The notes: generated by a model not told the origin, from the letters alone. A DNA stretch of 29,503 nucleotides from a virus (IMGVR_UViG_3300036791_000045:1-29503), one strand, 5' to 3'. Positions 1 through 8,955 are shown, counted from the first letter of the stretch. Numbers and translations are program-made.

Positions 1-2224
1 CAGCCGCTCCGTTGCCATTCGGCCCAGCTGCACCGCCGCCAGAGCCAACGTAATTGGCTGCCGCCGTTGGACCGCCTTGGCCACCGGAGAATTTGATTGT
101 GCCAATGCCGCTTGCCGCAGCGCCACCGGCTCCACCGACAATGCTGGTGCCATAGGTTCCTGCAGCGCCGCCCTTGGCACCAGCAATTACCGCTGTGCCG
201 GCAATGGTCGCGCAATTTGTCGTGCTGTTGCAAATCCAGCTATCGGCACCCGAGGTCGCAACCGCAGCCACTGCTCCAACGCCGCCAGCGCCAACATTGT
301 ACCCGACGGATGCGCCCGCAGTCAGCGTGGCATTCACCAACTTCGAATAACCGCCACCGCCGCCGCCGCCATCATAAGTGCCGCTGCCGCCGCTTCCTCC
401 TGCGCCGCCGCCAATCAATTCAATCGTATTACCGCCGCTGTTCCAGTTACTAGGAACAGTCCAAGAGCATGCATTGCAGGCAGTAAGGGTCGTTATCTGC
501 CATCGCTGCGTGCCAGTGTAGGCAACGATAACGATGCCGCTGCCACCAGCGCCGCCGGGAAAAAAGGAACCGTTATAACCACCAGCGCCGCCGCCGCCAC
601 CGCTGTTTGCCGTTGCCACTCCACCAACAGCAGCAGGAGAGCCGCCGCCACCACCACCGGCGGTAGCAGTGCCCGGCGTGGTCGGTCCTACGTCGCTGCG
701 TGCACCACCGCCGCCACCTCCTGCGTAGCCCGTGGTGATGCCGTTGATGGAAGAAATGCAGCCCGCACCACCATTACCAGATGCACTGCCGACACCATTT
801 TGTCCGACACTGCCGCATCCACCACCACCGCCGGATGGAAATGGTGAAGGAGTACTGCTGCCACCGGCATTGCCTTGTCCTGACGTGCCAGCGCCGCCGG
901 CAAAATTGTTGCCACCGCCGCCGCCACCGGAACCGCCAGCCAGGCCATTTGCTGCTGAACCGCCACCGCCGCCGCCAATTACAGTCAGCGCGTTGAATGT
1001 CGTATTGCTGCCGCTGACGCCATTATTGGCGGCACCACCGGAACCACCACTGCCGCCGCCGCCAATGACAATTGAATAGGAAGTGGCAGAAAGCAAAGCC
1101 GAGCCAGTCAACAGACCGCCAGCACCACCACCGCCAGTCGAGGCTGAACCGCCACCGCCGCCACCGGCTGCCATCAAATAAAATGCCGAGCCTGCACCAG
1201 TACATGTCAACGTGCCATTGACAGTGAAGGTATGAATGCGATAGCTGCCCCATTGCCCGACAGTACCACCAGTGCAACTGAGAACAGATGTCGGGATAGT
1301 GTAGGAAACAATAACGACACCGGAACCACCGACAATGCCCGGCGCATTAGTTTGGGAAGTGGAATTCTGGCTGGTGGCACCGCCGCCACCGCCCAAGCCT
1401 GCCGTGCCTGCTACACCCTGACCGCCTGTTGCTGGACCGCCAGCACCGCCACCGCATGTTGCCAATCCGCCGTTGCTGCCATTACCACCGCCACCACCGC
1501 CGCCCGCATAGCAAACTTGCACGCCTGTGATTGACGACAAGAAGCCGGTGCCGCCGGGACCGCCAATGCTACCGGAAGCCACACCGCCAACAGAACCATA
1601 TCCGCCACCGCCGCCGCCTGCACGGCTTGCTGATCCGATGCCGCCAGCACTGCCTTGACCCGCAGTACCTGTACCCGCCGCTGGTGGGGTTGTCGTGCTG
1701 CCAGTACCGCCGCCGCCAGAACCACCATTGGCACCGATGCCAGTACCACCATTGACACTGCCACCACCACCACCGCCGACCGCATTGTGAGCATTGAATG
1801 CACTGTTGCCTCCATTGCCTGCGGGTAAACCGCCGGTTGTTAGAGCGGCGGTGCCGCCAAGTCCGACCGTTATTGCGTAAGCTGACGCTGCCAGCGCATC
1901 AGCGCCACTGAGCACGCCACCACCACCACCACCGCCAGCGCCGAATGATGCGGCGGCAGAACCACCACCACCGCCGCCGGCCACTATCAGATAGTTGGCG
2001 TTGCCAGCGCCGCCGCAATACAGCGTGCCACTGGTCGTGAAGGTGTGAACGCGCGTCGTTCCGTATTCCGTAACTGTGCCGCCCGAACAATCAAGCTGCT
2101 GGATCGGCGCAGCAGCCACAGCTAAAATGGTCGGCAGCGTCCCCGGCATATTGGCTGCTACAGGGTAGATCGTCAGTGCCAGTGCTGCCAGAGAGGCGAT
2201 AAATTTCCTTAACAAAATATTCAT
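1..2224 (-). CDS. Giant glycine-rich repeat protein with signal peptide, partial (runs off window)
   Basis: Reading from the ATG at 2224 to the window edge gives about 741 codons with no stop, so the C-terminus lies outside. The first 24 residues look like a Sec signal peptide: MNILLRKF, then a hydrophobic ASLAALALTIY stretch, then PVAA. The rest is extremely rich in Gly, Ala, Ser and Thr, with runs of 5 to 7 glycines. Three copies of a unit of about 270 residues begin near C46, C317 and C586. The first two share SGGTV/TGGTV, HTFT..GTL.C, G(A/S)A.YL..AGGGGGG and a closing GGSGVVIVSYT; a GGSGIVIVAYT precedes the third. This layout recalls the glycine-rich domains of phage tail fibres and bacterial surface proteins. 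The start overlaps the upstream stop as ATGA, so it is probably translated as part of the tail operon. The likely role is an adhesin or fibre tip. A signal peptide on a virion protein is unusual, and the exact function is unknown. Confidence 0.8.
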   Translation of the reverse strand, partial: MNILLRKFIASLAALALTIYPVAANMPGTLPTILAVAAAPIQQLDCSGGTVTEYGTTRVHTFTTSGTLYCGGAGNANYLIVAGGGGGGSAAASFGAGGGGGGGVLSGADALAASAYAITVGLGGTAALTTGGLPAGNGGNSAFNAHNAVGGGGGGSVNGGTGIGANGGSGGGGTGSTTTPPAAGTGTAGQGSAGGIGSASRAGGGGGGYGSVGGVASGSIGGPGGTGFLSSITGVQVCYAGGGGGGGNGSNGGLATCGGGAGGPATGGQGVAGTAGLGGGGGATSQNSTSQTNAPGIVGGSGVVIVSYTIPTSVLSCTGGTVGQWGSYRIHTFTVNGTLTCTGAGSAFYLMAAGGGGGGSASTGGGGAGGLLTGSALLSATSYSIVIGGGGSGGSGGAANNGVSGSNTTFNALTVIGGGGGGSAANGLAGGSGGGGGGNNFAGGAGTSGQGNAGGSSTPSPFPSGGGGGCGSVGQNGVGSASGNGGAGCISSINGITTGYAGGGGGGARSDVGPTTPGTATAGGGGGGSPAAVGGVATANSGGGGGAGGYNGSFFPGGAGGSGIVIVAYTGTQRWQITTLTACNACSWTVPSNWNSGGNTIELIGGGAGGSGGSGTYDGGGGGGGYSKLVNATLTAGASVGYNVGAGGVGAVAAVATSGADSWICNSTTNCATIAGTAVIAGAKGGAAGTYGTSIVGGAGGAAASGIGTIKFSGGQGGPTAAANYVGSGGGAAGPNGNGAA
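470..1276 (-). repeat. Glycine-rich repeat unit 2 (about 269 residues)
   Basis: The second unit opens with CTGGTV and HTFTVNGTLTC and closes with GGSGIVIVAYT. It matches unit 1 closely at its start and end, while the poly-Gly centre differs in length and composition. The third unit starts just below position 470 with a divergent opening (NACSWTVP) and is cut by the window edge. Confidence 0.65.
1277..2089 (-). repeat. Glycine-rich repeat unit 1 (about 271 residues)
   Basis: This is the first long unit of the glycine-rich protein. It opens with a CSGGTV motif and a HTFTTSGTLYC motif, runs through poly-Gly, and ends at a GGSGVVIVSYT strand. The next unit repeats the same order of motifs. Confidence 0.7.
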
Positions 2225-2820
2225 CGCACATCCTTGAGCAAAGCGGCAGCACAGAACGTCGCACTGCGACAGGTATAGGAAAGCACATCAACTGCGGTTG
2301 CGGAGCCAGTGGTCAGTGATGGCACCGTGCCGCCTGAGAACTTGAAAACCGAATTGAAAACCGTTGTGAACGATCCCGCGCCGGATTGGATGAATGTGAT
2401 CGTACCGGACTTGCCCGCAGTGACATTCGCCACGTTCATCGTGGCGATGTTCGCCGTCAACGTCACCGCAGTGTTGATGAAGGTCGAAAAATCGAATGTC
2501 GTGGTCGCACCGAACGTGGTGGTTGTCTCGGTCGGATAGATCACGCTTGGCGGAATGATCGTGTTGGGAGATACACCAGCCAAATATTGCGCAGCTGATG
2601 CAAATCCTGGAACCACGCCGCCGGACTGGAATGTCGGATCAGATGTTCCACCATTCGAAGTCAGTACCTGTCCTGCCGTGCCAGGTGGGATTGCACCCCA
2701 TCCAGTGAAGCCAACGCCAAGACCTGTCGGAATGTTATGGGCCGGAACCGAGCCGCTAGTTTGTGCCAGCGCTGAAGTTGACAGCAACGCAGCGAAGCAT
2801 AAAGCGAGAAGATGTTTCAT
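2221..2820 (-). CDS. Tail fibre-like protein with N-terminal signal peptide
   Basis: This protein has 199 residues. I place the start at the ATG at 2820, which overlaps the upstream stop as ATGA and directly precedes a classical signal peptide: MKHLL, a hydrophobic core, and an ALA cleavage site before residue 20 (QTSG). A longer reading frame to 2886 exists but would bury the signal peptide inside another gene. The middle carries GTAGQVLTSNGG, a motif common in phage tail fibre shafts. The C-terminal half (SGTITFIQSGAG, KFSGGTVPSLTTG, VDVLSYTCRSATFCAAALLKDVR-type ending) resembles the beta-strand ends of phage fibre proteins. Export of such a protein is hard to reconcile with simple virion assembly. 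It may be a membrane-anchored or secreted version of a fibre domain. The role is inferred. Confidence 0.75.
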   Translation of the reverse strand: MKHLLALCFAALLSTSALAQTSGSVPAHNIPTGLGVGFTGWGAIPPGTAGQVLTSNGGTSDPTFQSGGVVPGFASAAQYLAGVSPNTIIPPSVIYPTETTTTFGATTTFDFSTFINTAVTLTANIATMNVANVTAGKSGTITFIQSGAGSFTTVFNSVFKFSGGTVPSLTTGSATAVDVLSYTCRSATFCAAALLKDVR

Positions 2821-3710
2821 AGCGCATACCCTGTGCCTGCGATTGGCTGCAGCGTTAGAGCCGCATAATTTCCAGCGATGACCCAATTCACTTGCCCCAT
2901 AATCGTGTCAGGTGATGTCGGTGTAAGAGTGATGTTATAGGCAGCGGCATTGCCCTTCCAGTCTATGATGGTAACTGGACCAGTTTTACTGGATGCTAAT
3001 GGCAGGGTTACAGCCGTAGTTTCGTTCAATGACTTGTTGATTGCAATGGTCCGATCATTGTTGGCAACAGTCACAGGACCGGTAGCAACTACAGTACGCG
3101 CTACACCATCGACATATTGCTTTGTCGCCGTGCCTAATGCAGCAGTAGGATCAGCTGCTTGAATCAACGGTCCGACCATTGTATCACCGGCTTTTTGAAT
3201 GAATGTATTTGTAGCCGGTACAGGGCTGGCAGGCACCCATTGCGAACTATCAGGATCGGTATAGTACAAGTACAAATTGCCGTCGGAACTGTTCCACCAT
3301 AAGGCACCTTGGACTGTAGTAGTCGGGGCCGTGTCTTGAACGTAGACGCTAGCGCCACCGCCCAATCCCGGAGAACCCTGCGGCCCCTTAATGTTGCCAT
3401 CCTTGACCCATGCGCCGCCAGTCAATTGCCAAATATCACCACTGGCACTGTCAAGATAAAGATCACCGTTTATCGAACCACTGATCGCACCGGGAGCACC
3501 GCTGCCAGTAAACCAAACCGCACCACGCTGGCCCGGAGGCCCCACTGGACCGACATTGCCGGTTGGACCAGAAGGCCCTTGCGGTCCGGGCGGTCCTTGT
3601 GGCCCCATCGGACCTTGTGGTGAAACTGTTAATTGAACTGGCGATGATGGATCCATCGTCAATTGAATACGTGGCTCATTATCGCCAAGTTCAAACTCTG
3701 GACCGCTCAT
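2817..3710 (-). CDS. Collagen-like phage tail fibre protein
   Basis: This protein has 297 residues. A short N-terminal segment is followed by a Gly-X-Y collagen stretch at about residues 31-64 ([14 protein letters not shown] and similar). Next come globular repeats with [14 protein letters not shown] and [16 protein letters not shown], the kind of small WxxDGxLY modules found in fibre proteins. A typical fibre segment GDTMVGPL...TKQYVDG follows at about residues 175-203. The C-terminal 80 residues are predicted to be beta-rich. It starts as ATGA on the stop of the upstream gene. Probable role: a trimeric fibre whose collagen helix holds the strands together, taking part in receptor binding. 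The receptor is unknown. Confidence 0.8.
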   Translation of the reverse strand: MSGPEFELGDNEPRIQLTMDPSSPVQLTVSPQGPMGPQGPPGPQGPSGPTGNVGPVGPPGQRGAVWFTGSGAPGAISGSINGDLYLDSASGDIWQLTGGAWVKDGNIKGPQGSPGLGGGASVYVQDTAPTTTVQGALWWNSSDGNLYLYYTDPDSSQWVPASPVPATNTFIQKAGDTMVGPLIQAADPTAALGTATKQYVDGVARTVVATGPVTVANNDRTIAINKSLNETTAVTLPLASSKTGPVTIIDWKGNAAAYNITLTPTSPDTIMGQVNWVIAGNYAALTLQPIAGTGYAL

Positions 3711-4078
3711 CGTGTTGTTCCTTCAACCACCGTGGCAGTGCCTTCAAAAATGCGCTCCTGATAACCAGTAGTCATCGTGCGCACTAGATCGCAAACATAA
3801 TCGCCCGGTACCAGCTGCAACATCGCTCCACGCGTGATGATGATCTGAAATTTGCCATTTACGGCATCGTAGATCCAAATGCCATTATTCGGCGACCATA
3901 CTGAGATTTCAGCCTCATGATCGCTTTCCTGTTTACGCAATTGCATGCGCAGTGTTGAGCCTGTCAAATCAATAGGCACTGCTGGCGGTCCCACACTTGA
4001 AGTATACTGGAATGGCACCGCCCAATCCTCATTCATCGAGATAAAAATAGCGACGCTGTAATAGGCTGGACCGGCCAT
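3707..4078 (-). CDS. Small fibre-accessory protein, putative
   Basis: This protein has 123 residues, with a good AGGTG ribosome site before ATG at 4078. The sequence reads as an all-beta domain: NEDWAVPFQY, IDLTGSTLRMQLRK, GKFQIIITRGAMLQLVPGDYVCDLVRT and a closing [13 protein letters not shown]. This pattern is typical of small proteins placed before collagen-like or BppU-like fibres, where they probably form the attachment collar. It lies between an unknown 183-residue protein and the collagen-like fibre and shares an ATGA junction with the latter. I recognise the type but no named family, so the function is an inference from position and fold style. Confidence 0.65.
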   Translation of the reverse strand: MAGPAYYSVAIFISMNEDWAVPFQYTSSVGPPAVPIDLTGSTLRMQLRKQESDHEAEISVWSPNNGIWIYDAVNGKFQIIITRGAMLQLVPGDYVCDLVRTMTTGYQERIFEGTATVVEGTTR

Positions 4079-4086
4079 TATTTCAC

Positions 4087-4638
4087 CTATGGCAGTGCTT
4101 GATTGAACTGCGCTTCAACATCGTTCTTGGAATTAACGCGACCCTGCTGAATTGCCATATTGACCTTGTTCTGGGCATCACGGCACGCCATTAGACGATC
4201 CGTAATTGCTTTTTGCAACTGCGCTGCATCGACGCTAGCCACGCCGTGACCGACCAGATTAACCAACACCATCTTTGCGCCGCTTGCACACAGAGATAAA
4301 TTTTCCGTTCTATTAGCGCGATCCATTGCGATACTGAAACCGCCCATTGCCAGCGGCCTGATTTCTCGATCTCGCCGGATAACATCTGCATAGACTAACA
4401 AGTTTTCCGTTTTGCCGAGCTGCTTCCAATTAGGTTGAGCCATTATAGCTTGCACGTCACTAACAAGCGCATCCGAAACAGTCGCAGTGCCATCATTGGC
4501 CAGCCATATCAAAGCATCACTTGTGCCAATCGCTTTGCCCATCAATTGACCTAGCTGACCCCTGCTTTGTCTACGCGCTATCAACTGCGACGCCAATGCT
4601 TGGCAATCATCCACGCTCAATGTTGCTTGTATGGTCAT
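4087..4638 (-). CDS. Uncharacterised protein of the fibre cluster
   Basis: This protein has 183 residues. The start is supported by an AGGAG ribosome site about nine bases before ATG at 4638. The sequence looks mainly alpha-helical, with no signal peptide or membrane segment. An N-terminal helix-rich part (CQALASQLIARRQSRGQLGQL) is followed by a small central domain and a C-terminal helix (LMACRDAQNKVNMAIQQGRV). I do not recognise a family. Its place between the tail fibre and the small fibre-accessory protein suggests a chaperone or structural part of the fibre assembly. That is context only. Confidence 0.65.
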   Translation of the reverse strand: MTIQATLSVDDCQALASQLIARRQSRGQLGQLMGKAIGTSDALIWLANDGTATVSDALVSDVQAIMAQPNWKQLGKTENLLVYADVIRRDREIRPLAMGGFSIAMDRANRTENLSLCASGAKMVLVNLVGHGVASVDAAQLQKAITDRLMACRDAQNKVNMAIQQGRVNSKNDVEAQFNQALP

Positions 4639-4653
4639 CGCTATCTCTCCTCT

Positions 4654-5976
4654 TTACAGGTGACGGCTGACAAGATGAGCCGCAAAATTCGGATAAAGGT
4701 CATAACCTGTTATCGCTGACCCTTGCAGATTTTGAAACGGACCGCCGCTTGATTGTGGGGAACCCCACATAAAAACCTGATCTCCGACAGCCAGTTCCAT
4801 CGTGTCACTCGCGTAGCAAGTTACTTCTGCCATATAGATACTGCTATAAGTATCAAAGGCATGACAGAATGGGCGACTATTTACGCTTGCTCTTTGACGT
4901 ATCAATACCGATTGTATCGCATGCGGACTCGGCTGATTGCCAATACCCAGCATGGTTGAAAATGACCATAAGCCATCTTCGCCAGCGCCGATCTTCAACA
5001 CCGAACCATCCCAAGTTGACGTCACGAGCGTATTCTGTATGATCACGTTCATACTATTAATCTGATTGAGTGTCGGCCAGCTCGCTAGATATTGACCACC
5101 GGGATAAGGCACCGTTGCCAAGATTGATGGCCTCGCCTGAATGACCTGCCCAATCACAGCAATAATCTGGAAGCCGTTTACACCGTCATAGCAAAGCAAT
5201 AGCGTCTGATTGGCGACCGCATCGCCAACATTCGGACTGCTGCCGTCCGGATGGACAATCGGATATGGCGTCGGCAATGCATTGATGGCAATGGTGCAAG
5301 GACCAGTGACAAGTGAATATTTCAACTTTACTGCTATGAACATGCCCTCGGTAACGGCCGTAATCGCAGGCGTATAAATCGCACGCAATGCATTGGCAAC
5401 CGTGCCAGTATCACGAACATATGGAATGTTGACGTTATAAGTTGCGCCACCACCACTGCCACCACCACCGCCTAGGAAATTCGTCACATGCCATTTTGCA
5501 CCAGCAAAAACAAATTCATAAATACCACCAGCTATCATCTCATTGGTGGCAGGCATAGCACCATCAGCGCGCACCACCGCAGCAGGACCGGCACCGCCGT
5601 CAAGCGTCAATGATGTATGAGTTGCATCATTGATATTCGAATGAAGTATCTGCACACGGATTGGCAGGCCTTGGTTGTAAGCCAAAAGAGGTTGCGGCAG
5701 TGCCACAGCCATTGCGTTTTGCGTACCAGTATCGACCGCGAAATTTAAAGCACCAGATTGCACCGCCTTGGCAACCTGATAAAGATCACCGCCTGCAACT
5801 CCTTGAGAACCGCCATTCGGCGTTTGGCCAGCTAGTGTGATAAAGTTGACAAGCTCTCGTTGGTTTTCCTCGAATGCCGCCGCCGGCGGGATCGAACCTT
5901 GTCGGCCAATCGACGGATCGCCGTTGACATAAGGAGCATTCGTGTCGGAGACACCGTATGGCGCTTGATATTTCAT
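4654..5976 (-). CDS. Tail fibre protein (baseplate-proximal, receptor-binding candidate)
   Basis: This protein has 440 residues and directly follows the gp48 homolog, the position of the fibre gene (S) in Mu. The first 45 residues (YQAPYGVSDTNAPYVNGDPSIGRQGSIPPA) resemble the N-terminal attachment peptide of many phage fibres. Residues 50-165 form a conserved fibre shaft. A flexible glycine linker, GGGGGSGGG, lies at about 169-177. Residues 185-285 look like another shaft domain, and the C-terminal 150 residues are probably the receptor-binding head. No collagen or chaperone domain is visible. The assignment as a fibre is firm from position and composition; receptor specificity cannot be read. 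Confidence 0.75.
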   Translation of the reverse strand: MKYQAPYGVSDTNAPYVNGDPSIGRQGSIPPAAAFEENQRELVNFITLAGQTPNGGSQGVAGGDLYQVAKAVQSGALNFAVDTGTQNAMAVALPQPLLAYNQGLPIRVQILHSNINDATHTSLTLDGGAGPAAVVRADGAMPATNEMIAGGIYEFVFAGAKWHVTNFLGGGGGSGGGATYNVNIPYVRDTGTVANALRAIYTPAITAVTEGMFIAVKLKYSLVTGPCTIAINALPTPYPIVHPDGSSPNVGDAVANQTLLLCYDGVNGFQIIAVIGQVIQARPSILATVPYPGGQYLASWPTLNQINSMNVIIQNTLVTSTWDGSVLKIGAGEDGLWSFSTMLGIGNQPSPHAIQSVLIRQRASVNSRPFCHAFDTYSSIYMAEVTCYASDTMELAVGDQVFMWGSPQSSGGPFQNLQGSAITGYDLYPNFAAHLVSRHL

Positions 5977-5994
5977 CGCTCTAAATCCTGGATT

Positions 5995-6711
5995 TTATGG
6001 CGTGCCCGCCATCGGGTCGCCCGGGACAAGGTTGAAGTAATCAAAAACAACTGAGGTGTGAGCTGGCTTCCAGCGATTGATCAGACACTCTAGATCATCA
6101 AACAAGCCAATTTCCAAATGGTGATCGACACCTGCTTGTCCGCTGGAAGCCCGAAACCAAACCAGCTTGGCGGCATGGACATGAACCGTCCAGTAATATC
6201 GAAGCTCTGCCGGTCCGATATACCAACGGAAATCACCAACCAGCGGATTTGGATCCAGCGGCGGCGGTGGCATTGGTCGCGTATCACCTGCTCGCGACAC
6301 ACCGGCCATGAACGGCGAATACTCAGTGATAGTAATGGTGTAGCCCAGCAGGTTCTTCGCCACGTCAGTAATAAAGAAATCACGTGACTGCCCGCCAAGT
6401 AATGTCATCTTGAAGACGAGCATTGCTTGACGTTCTGCAAGGGTTGTCGTGTTCTTGAAACACGGATCAGGCAGACCCCAATTGCGTTCCCAATCCGGCA
6501 ACAGTTCTATAGTTCTGCGTGGATCGCTTTCCTGCTCCAACAGATCAGCCGCACGTGCATCGACCGTTCCCCAATACTGCGCCAAGCCATCGCAGGCCAT
6601 CCATAACGCGCTACTGATAACATGCTTGGGCCATGCCAGACCGCGCGGTAATAAAGCGAGAAATCCGTCGCGATAGTCGCTTCCTGATCGACGAGTGTGA
6701 ACGTCAACCAT
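5995..6711 (-). CDS. Mu gp48-like baseplate protein (DUF2313)
   Basis: This protein has 238 residues. The N-terminal third (YRDGFLALLPRGLAWP, then ADLLEQESDPRRTIELLPDWERNWGLPDPC) is the hallmark of the Mu gp48/YmfQ family, which completes the baseplate wedge and bridges to the fibres. The C-terminal part has HVHAAKLVWFRASSGQAGVDH and ends with LINRWKPAHTSVVFDY, also typical of the family. The gene begins with a TAATG overlap on the gp47 stop. Its position between gp47 and the tail fibre gene matches Mu. Confidence 0.9.
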   Translation of the reverse strand: MVDVHTRRSGSDYRDGFLALLPRGLAWPKHVISSALWMACDGLAQYWGTVDARAADLLEQESDPRRTIELLPDWERNWGLPDPCFKNTTTLAERQAMLVFKMTLLGGQSRDFFITDVAKNLLGYTITITEYSPFMAGVSRAGDTRPMPPPPLDPNPLVGDFRWYIGPAELRYYWTVHVHAAKLVWFRASSGQAGVDHHLEIGLFDDLECLINRWKPAHTSVVFDYFNLVPGDPMAGTP

Positions 6712-7796
6712 TAAGGTGTTCCCGTTGGATAGAAGATCGTGCCAAGCACGCCCATATAACCGGGAGCCGTCATCACACTATCGGTATTACTGACAAGATC
6801 AAACGAAACAACTCCAGGTGCATTCATAATCGCATAACTGATCCACGCTGAATATATCGTCTGACCTGGCGCAGCCATCGTCATAAACATATTGAGCAAG
6901 CTGGTTTCTATCTGTGCCTGAACCTGAGACGTATTGGGAACAAGGTTGGCAATAGTTACGTCAACTGCCTGCTTAATCGGCGCTTCGACAAAACAATCCT
7001 CAACAGTCACCGGCCGCTTGGTGTCCATGTAGGCTTGCACGTTATCAACATCTTGAGTTGTCGGCCAGCCATCGTTCTCCGGATATAGATCGTCCATCAG
7101 GAAACGAATGGTGACAGTACCAATGCCCATCTCTTGCGGAGCGCACCACGCCCTCGTCACGCCGGGAAATCCTTCAGCCCATATTACGTAATCGTTCTGA
7201 TCACCGCCCATTGGCGGTTGTCGAATGCGCAGCAAAACCCTTGCGCGCAATTCATCATCTGTTTCGGGATCGGTGCCACCACCAACTTCGATAACCGTAG
7301 CATCACTATCAATGCCGGCAATCGGTGCCATGAAAGACATAGTATCGCCCGGGTTCATATTGCCAATGATACCGGAAGTCAATGCTTTCACAGGAATTAC
7401 GATTGACGTTACACCCATCAATGCTTCAGCTTGAGTTTCATAATTCACTCCCAAAGCCGAGAGTTGTGTTGAATCAGGAATAACAAAACCCTGCTGTCCG
7501 GTTGCCGTTATGGTGCCACTGGCATAAGTCGCCGCTTTGCGCCCAGTAGTGCCATCTGCATTGACTAGCCAAATATTGCCGTGCCTGTCCAGCCATACGG
7601 TCTCAGCCGTATCCGGTAGCAACTGCAATGCCAGCCAGTCGATATAGCGCAAAACCAGATGGCAAAGGCCTGCCATCGTGTCCGACATTACCCGCAAAAC
7701 ACTGTTGCCGATTAATATCGAACCATAAAGCGCCGCTGTAACGTCGTTGCGAACCAACTCCCTCACAGTGCGCAGGTCTGGCGTGTTCCAAGGCAT
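6711..7796 (-). CDS. Baseplate wedge protein, gpJ/Mu gp47 family
   Basis: This protein has 361 residues and belongs to the baseplate J family (P2 gpJ, Mu gp47, T4 gp6). Visible marks are the N-terminal PWNTPDLRTVRELV, the domain around WLDRHGNIWLV and GRKAATYASGTITATG, and the segment GGGTDPETDDELRARVLLRIRQPPMGGDQNDYVIWA, which is the most conserved block of the family. The C-terminal half holds the alpha/beta domain (PENDGWPTTQDVDNVQAYMDTKRPV). The protein forms the six wedges around the hub. The start lies two bases after the gp46 stop. Confidence 0.93.
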   Translation of the reverse strand: MPWNTPDLRTVRELVRNDVTAALYGSILIGNSVLRVMSDTMAGLCHLVLRYIDWLALQLLPDTAETVWLDRHGNIWLVNADGTTGRKAATYASGTITATGQQGFVIPDSTQLSALGVNYETQAEALMGVTSIVIPVKALTSGIIGNMNPGDTMSFMAPIAGIDSDATVIEVGGGTDPETDDELRARVLLRIRQPPMGGDQNDYVIWAEGFPGVTRAWCAPQEMGIGTVTIRFLMDDLYPENDGWPTTQDVDNVQAYMDTKRPVTVEDCFVEAPIKQAVDVTIANLVPNTSQVQAQIETSLLNMFMTMAAPGQTIYSAWISYAIMNAPGVVSFDLVSNTDSVMTAPGYMGVLGTIFYPTGTP

Positions 7797-7798
7797 TA

Positions 7799-8284
7799 TT
7801 ATTCACTCCAGAGAACTTGAAACTGCAAGGCAATATCTTTCTTGTTACCGCGATACATAATGACATCGACGTAGATACGATCCAGACTTGCTCGCCAAGC
7901 GTAGACATCAAACGACGTACAGACGCGCTGATCCACAAATGGCTGCAATGCCTGCTGGGTATACTGTTGCGCTCGCAACACCGTACTGCCTTCAGAAGAT
8001 GGTGTATCCAGGATTTTGGCACGCTCAAGAAGCCAGTTCTTGCAGCCTATCGGCCAGCCGTTCCAGATTTCCTGTGCCTGATAATCGCCCCACCATCCAC
8101 GCAGGTCGGTACTATCGGGATCCGGCAATATATCCGTATTCAACACTAAAGCATCCGTCCCCAAAGCCACGCTAACAGCGGTCGCCAGCTCGTTGCTTTC
8201 ATCCAGTGTGCCGTCGCTCAGCAACAGCCAATCCATAAAACAACCTTCAAGATTGACAACGGATATAAGCCGGATATCGGTCAT
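7799..8284 (-). CDS. Mu gp46-like baseplate protein (phage GP46 family)
   Basis: This protein has 161 residues. The motif DSTDLRGWWGD at about residues 57-67 is the signature of the Mu GP46 family. It is followed by the usual helix GCKNWLLERAK and a C-terminal beta strand (LDRIYVDVIMYRG...IALQFQVLW). The family is related to T4 gp25, the wedge component that nucleates sheath assembly. The gene starts as ATGA on the stop of the gpN C-terminal part and is followed by gp47, as in Mu. Confidence 0.93.
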   Translation of the reverse strand: MTDIRLISVVNLEGCFMDWLLLSDGTLDESNELATAVSVALGTDALVLNTDILPDPDSTDLRGWWGDYQAQEIWNGWPIGCKNWLLERAKILDTPSSEGSTVLRAQQYTQQALQPFVDQRVCTSFDVYAWRASLDRIYVDVIMYRGNKKDIALQFQVLWSE

Positions 8285-8955
8285 GCGCTATATCCCATTA
8301 TCGACCGTGGCATGAACACCGGATTGACCACTTGATTGCCGACAATTAATTCATCACTGCGAGTAGTATCCTGATAAATAAGATTGGCGAGATACAAGCT
8401 GGGAAGACTTGCTTGATAATCGAACAGCACAACGCGCGGCAAAACCAAAGCTGTCTGGTTTAAATGACTGATGATACTGCCAGCCAAATAAGTTAATGTT
8501 TGATATGTGGCACTATCCATATTCGTAGCAGCTTGATCGCGAGCAGCATCGAATGCCGTCTTCATGACTTGCATCATAATTTCTACATCGTTCTGACTTT
8601 TAAAAGCTATTTGCGTAATCAAAATACATTCCGTGGTTAGGCAATCAATGATCGCTGTTTCCACTACAAGAATACTGATCAGACCAACAGGATTTTCAGC
8701 CATGATCTGCTGGCGCACGGCTGCCACCATCTGGGTCGTGACACCCAAGGTTCGTATGGTCGCAAAGATATTCAATAGCTCAGTACCAAATGTTTGATCG
8801 TTGAGATAGACGAGCCCGTTGGCTCGCATATCACCAATCTGCTGACGCAATAATGCTGCCTGATCAGTCTTGGCAGCAATCGCCATACCGCTGATGTAAT
8901 CGCAGATATTATTTATCAGCGTAATTAGTTCCAGCTTTTCCGAACTAATCGACAT
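8281..8955 (-). CDS. gpN (DNA circularisation/tail) C-terminal half, separate gene
   Basis: This protein has 224 residues from ATG at 8955. A GTG three bases upstream is an alternative start, giving 225. The first 190 residues are helical with no strong motif. The C-terminus, YQDTTRSDELIVGNQVVNPVFMPRSI, resembles the end of Mu gpN-type proteins, where a small domain recognising N.QV.NP.F.PRG closes the chain. It lies immediately after a protein that carries only the N-terminal gpN domain. Together the two proteins (219 and 224 residues) approach the length of one gpN. I infer that the ancestral gene was split. The function would be in the tail or baseplate hub. Confidence 0.7.
   Translation of the reverse strand: MSISSEKLELITLINNICDYISGMAIAAKTDQAALLRQQIGDMRANGLVYLNDQTFGTELLNIFATIRTLGVTTQMVAAVRQQIMAENPVGLISILVVETAIIDCLTTECILITQIAFKSQNDVEIMMQVMKTAFDAARDQAATNMDSATYQTLTYLAGSIISHLNQTALVLPRVVLFDYQASLPSLYLANLIYQDTTRSDELIVGNQVVNPVFMPRSIMGYSA

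Noticed and set aside
77-847. Open frame on the plus strand of 256 codons rich in Ala, Ser and Thr
   Set aside because: It is the exact antisense of the glycine-rich gene in register, where GGN codons read as NCC; it stays open because that gene lacks TTA, CTA and TCA codons. It has no ribosome site or fold-like pattern.
732-1079. Plus-strand proline-rich frame (115 codons)
   Set aside because: Its proline runs come from the complement of the glycine codons (CCN and CCG series) in another frame; no start signal and no neighbours on that strand.
350-2000. Repetitive GCC/ACC pattern that could suggest a repeat array or CRISPR
   Set aside because: There are no equal repeats with unique spacers; the pattern follows glycine codons of a coding frame.
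2821-2886. Upstream extension of the signal-peptide fibre protein
   Set aside because: It lies inside the collagen-like gene and would place a signal peptide at residue 23; the ATGA junction at 2820 is the better start.
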